Shown here in pieces: positions 4,792 through 5,895 of a stretch of DNA of 5,895 bases. This stretch comes from a bacterium (GTDB taxonomy: Bacteria > Eremiobacterota > Eremiobacteria > Baltobacterales > Baltobacteraceae): the NCBI GenBank assembly GCA_021782295.1, contig JAJXVC010000123.1, forward strand, positions 1-5,895, read 5' to 3'. The position numbers were made by a program, and so were the translations under genes. The stretch's first letter is position 1. Every line of letters begins with the position of its first letter. The notes below the pieces were generated by a model. It was not told where the DNA came from, searched no databases, and saw nothing but the letters and a program-made list of their open reading frames with translations.

Positions 4792-5895
4792 ATGCACATT
4801 ATCGGCACCGCCGGACATGTCGATCACGGAAAATCGACGCTCGTCGAACGATTGACCGGAACGAATCCCGACCGCTGGGCGCAAGAGCGCGAGCGCGGAA
4901 TGACGCTCGATCTCGGTTTCGCGCGCTTTGAAGAAGGCGATCTCGTCGCCGGAATCATCGACGTTCCCGGACACGAGCGTTTCTTGCACAACATGCTTGC
5001 CGGCGCGAGCGGGATGGAAGTGCTTTTGCTCGTCGTCGCCGCGACCGAAGGGGTGATGCCGCAGACGCGCGAGCACCTCTCGATCCTTCGTTTTCTCAAC
5101 GTGCGCAGCGTCGTCGTCGCGCTCACGAAGTGCGACCTTCTCGATAGCACCGCGCGCGCAGAAGCGCTCGCGCAGGTGCGCCGCGATCTCGCCGGGACGA
5201 TCGCCGCCGATGCACCGATTCAGGCGCTCTCCTCGGAGAGCGGCGAAGGGATTCCCGAGTTGCGGGCGCTGCTCGCAGAACGACTCGCCGCACTCCCGCC
5301 GCGCGATACCGAGGCACCGCTCTATATTCCCGTCGATCGCGCATTCACGCTGCCCGGACACGGAACGATCGCTACCGGAACGCTGATGCAAGGGAGCGTG
5401 CGTATCGGAGAGAGCGTCACGCTCCAACCCGACGGGTTGCGTGCGCGCGTGCGCAGCCTACACGTTTTCGGCGAATCGGTGCAGGTCGCGAACGCCGGTG
5501 CACGCGTTGCGGTGAATATTCCCGGCGTTGCGCGCGAACGACTCGCGCGCGGAAGCGTCCTCGCAGGCCCCGAGTTCGTTCCCGGCACGCAGTTCGCGGT
5601 GCAATTCACTCCGCTTCCCGAAGCGTTGCCGCTCTTGCGACGGCGCAATCCCGTACGCGCATCGATCGGTGCGGCGGAGATTCTCGGAACGCTGATCTTC
5701 GAGCGCGTACCGGAGCGCGAAGAGCGCGTCACCGCGCGCTTGGTGCTGCGCTCGCCGACGACGGCGTTCGGCGGCGTGCGCTTCGTGCTGCGCCGTCTCT
5801 CGCCGAAAACCGTCCTCGGCGGCGGCGAGATCGCCGGGCTCGACTCCGCTGCGCCGGGCGGCGAGAATCCGCACGCGGCGGCGTTGCGCGCTGCG
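4792..5895 (+). CDS. selB: Selenocysteine-specific elongation factor SelB (partial, 3' end outside window)
   Basis: SelB is the EF-Tu-like GTPase that carries Sec-tRNA(Sec) to UGA codons marked by a SECIS hairpin. Translation from ATG 4792 runs open for 368 codons to the window edge; the full protein is usually ~600 or more residues. Seen: G1 loop GTAGHVDHGKST (5-16); switch 1 RGMTLDLGFA (35-44), the SelB-type version; G3 DVPGH (57-61) followed by ERFLHNMLAGASG; G4 as TKCD (112-115), with Thr for the usual Asn as in E. coli SelB (TKAD); LSSESGEGI (~146-154) as the G5 region. Domain II (~170-262) includes DRAFTLPGHGTIATGT (182-197), and domain III covers ~263-350. The C-terminal winged-helix repeats that bind SECIS RNA lie beyond the window, so their presence cannot be checked. 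It starts 11 bases after selA without an SD, implying coupling. The domain II motif and the selA neighbour exclude EF-Tu or IF2. Confidence 0.96.
   Translation, partial: MHIIGTAGHVDHGKSTLVERLTGTNPDRWAQERERGMTLDLGFARFEEGDLVAGIIDVPGHERFLHNMLAGASGMEVLLLVVAATEGVMPQTREHLSILRFLNVRSVVVALTKCDLLDSTARAEALAQVRRDLAGTIAADAPIQALSSESGEGIPELRALLAERLAALPPRDTEAPLYIPVDRAFTLPGHGTIATGTLMQGSVRIGESVTLQPDGLRARVRSLHVFGESVQVANAGARVAVNIPGVARERLARGSVLAGPEFVPGTQFAVQFTPLPEALPLLRRRNPVRASIGAAEILGTLIFERVPEREERVTARLVLRSPTTAFGGVRFVLRRLSPKTVLGGGEIAGLDSAAPGGENPHAAALRAA

Noticed and set aside
4777..5427. 216-aa minus-strand ORF opposite selB
   Set aside because: The + strand translates to an unambiguous SelB GTPase in the same bases; the antisense product is Arg-rich without motifs.

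Overview
This is a GC-rich bacterial chromosome segment. All recognisable genes lie on the + strand and are tightly packed, and three of the four clear starts are TTG or GTG. The content is mainly housekeeping: DNA gyrase subunit A, thioredoxin and selenocysteine incorporation. Phylum cannot be assigned from the window. The deep-branching look of the proteins (Gln at the GyrA quinolone position, a QNRGGRG GyrA box, trxA-selA-selB next to gyrA) would fit an uncultivated GC-rich lineage such as Candidatus Eremiobacterota, but that is only a guess.

Layout. Bases 1-424 hold the 3' end of an unrecognised protein: a helical segment, a Pro-rich linker and an acidic C-terminus. Its reading frame is uncertain in the first ~130 bases. 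The 79-base gap 425-503 carries an orphan Shine-Dalgarno (AAGGAG), a strong inverted repeat and a possible 22-codon leader ORF whose stop overlaps the gyrA start. gyrA (504-3011) is complete, with a TTG start fixed by an upstream in-frame TAA. A 93-base gap with two small GC hairpins and a good SD leads into trxA (3105-3431). selA (3440-4780) follows after 8 bases and selB (4792 to the window end, incomplete) after another 11.

How the genes work together. SelA converts Ser-tRNA(Sec) to Sec-tRNA(Sec), and SelB is the dedicated elongation factor that brings it to recoded UGA codons. Together they show that the organism makes selenoproteins. selC, selD and any selenoprotein gene must lie elsewhere. 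The close spacing of trxA-selA-selB, and the lack of an SD before selA and selB, suggest one transcript with translational coupling. Thioredoxin may link to selenium or redox metabolism, or may simply be a neighbour. I found no mobile element, CRISPR array, rRNA, tRNA or clearly novel system. The most interesting points are the gyrA leader region, the Gln at the quinolone hotspot, and the gyrA-trxA-selAB arrangement.
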